Assembly: GCA_043788745.1 (NCBI GenBank)
Contig: JAYVTO010000161.1
Coordinates: 1 to 7,457 of the forward strand
Origin: JBBQWZ01 sp043788745
Lineage (GTDB): Bacteria > Acidobacteriota > Terriglobia > Bryobacterales > Bryobacteraceae
Length of the DNA: 7,457 bases
Direction: 5' to 3'
The first letter of the stretch is position 1. The number at the start of each line of letters is the position of its first letter. The notes beneath the pieces were generated by a model. It did no database searches and had not been told where the DNA came from. It saw nothing but the letters and a program-made list of their open reading frames with translations. This document shows, piece by piece, positions 7,276 through 7,457 of this stretch. The position numbers and the translations under genes are program-made.

Positions 7276-7457
7276 TTGTGAAGGTTCTCGCGGCGGTGTG
7301 GTTGTGCTTCGCTCTGGCTGCGGCGGCCTCGGAGCTCGAAACCTGCGCAACGGCGGTGAACCGCGGGGAATTCGCCTCGGCCGCTCGGTTGGCGCATGGC
7401 TATGTCCGGCTGCATCCCGCTTCAGTTCCGGCGCGGATTCTCCTCGCGCGTGCCTAC
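7272..7457 (+). CDS. Second exported TPR-like protein (5' part, runs off the window)
   Basis: An open frame of 62 codons starts with GTG at 7272, overlapping the preceding stop (GTGA), and continues past the window edge. The N-terminus MIVKVLAAVWLCFALAAAAS is a good Sec signal peptide with a lysine, a hydrophobic core and an Ala-rich cleavage site near residues 17-19. The cysteine at 12 sits inside the hydrophobic core and not in a lipobox, so a lipoprotein is not indicated. The visible mature part, including NRGEFASAARLAHGYVRLHP and then PARILLARAY, has the helix-turn-helix pattern of a TPR. Overlap, strong ribosome binding site and shared domain type point to co-translation with the upstream TPR gene. 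The C-terminal domains are unseen, so the protein could carry a further module after the repeats. Confidence 0.72.
   Translation, partial: MIVKVLAAVWLCFALAAAASELETCATAVNRGEFASAARLAHGYVRLHPASVPARILLARAY

Noticed and set aside
7272..7457. Lipoprotein signal in the second TPR protein (Cys at residue 12)
   Set aside because: The residues before the Cys (VWL) do not fit a lipobox and the hydrophobic core continues after it.

Overview
The window looks like chromosomal DNA of a GC-rich (roughly 60% by eye) bacterium. The best guess is Acidobacteriota, of the Solibacter/Bryobacterales kind. The main reason is the large Oar-like TonB-dependent receptor with an N-terminal carboxypeptidase-regulatory-like domain next to exported TPR proteins, a combination greatly expanded in that phylum. 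The taxonomy is inferred from family knowledge, not from a search. No tRNA, rRNA, CRISPR array, insertion sequence or phage gene is visible.

Left arm (1-2167, + strand): a complete rarA (mgsA) gene for the replication-associated AAA+ ATPase. It probably overlaps the end of an unseen upstream gene by a GTGA junction. A class I SAM-dependent methyltransferase follows, joined to rarA by an ATGA overlap. The methyltransferase begins with what looks like a twin-arginine or Sec export signal, which is odd for a SAM-dependent enzyme.

Middle (2185-5781, - strand): a 1198-residue outer-membrane TonB-dependent receptor converges on the methyltransferase with only 17 bases between the stop codons. A 10-position inverted repeat with a 7-base loop covers this junction and the receptor's stop codon, and may act as a shared transcript end.

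Right arm (5782-7457): a short AT-rich divergent promoter region (33% GC) separates the receptor from a + strand operon of exported TPR proteins. The first TPR protein is complete (up to 472 residues, non-ATG start). The second overlaps it by GTGA, has a strong Shine-Dalgarno sequence and runs off the window. Four copies of TTGCG/CGCAA sit in and beside the divergent promoter and could be operator sites.

The left arm appears to be a DNA-maintenance/housekeeping operon. The right part appears to be a cell-envelope locus: an outer-membrane receptor plus periplasmic or surface TPR proteins, probably for uptake or handling of a large substrate. No known defence or mobile system was found. The most unusual points are the apparently exported methyltransferase, the stop-codon hairpin, the paired cysteines of the receptor and the TTGCG cluster.
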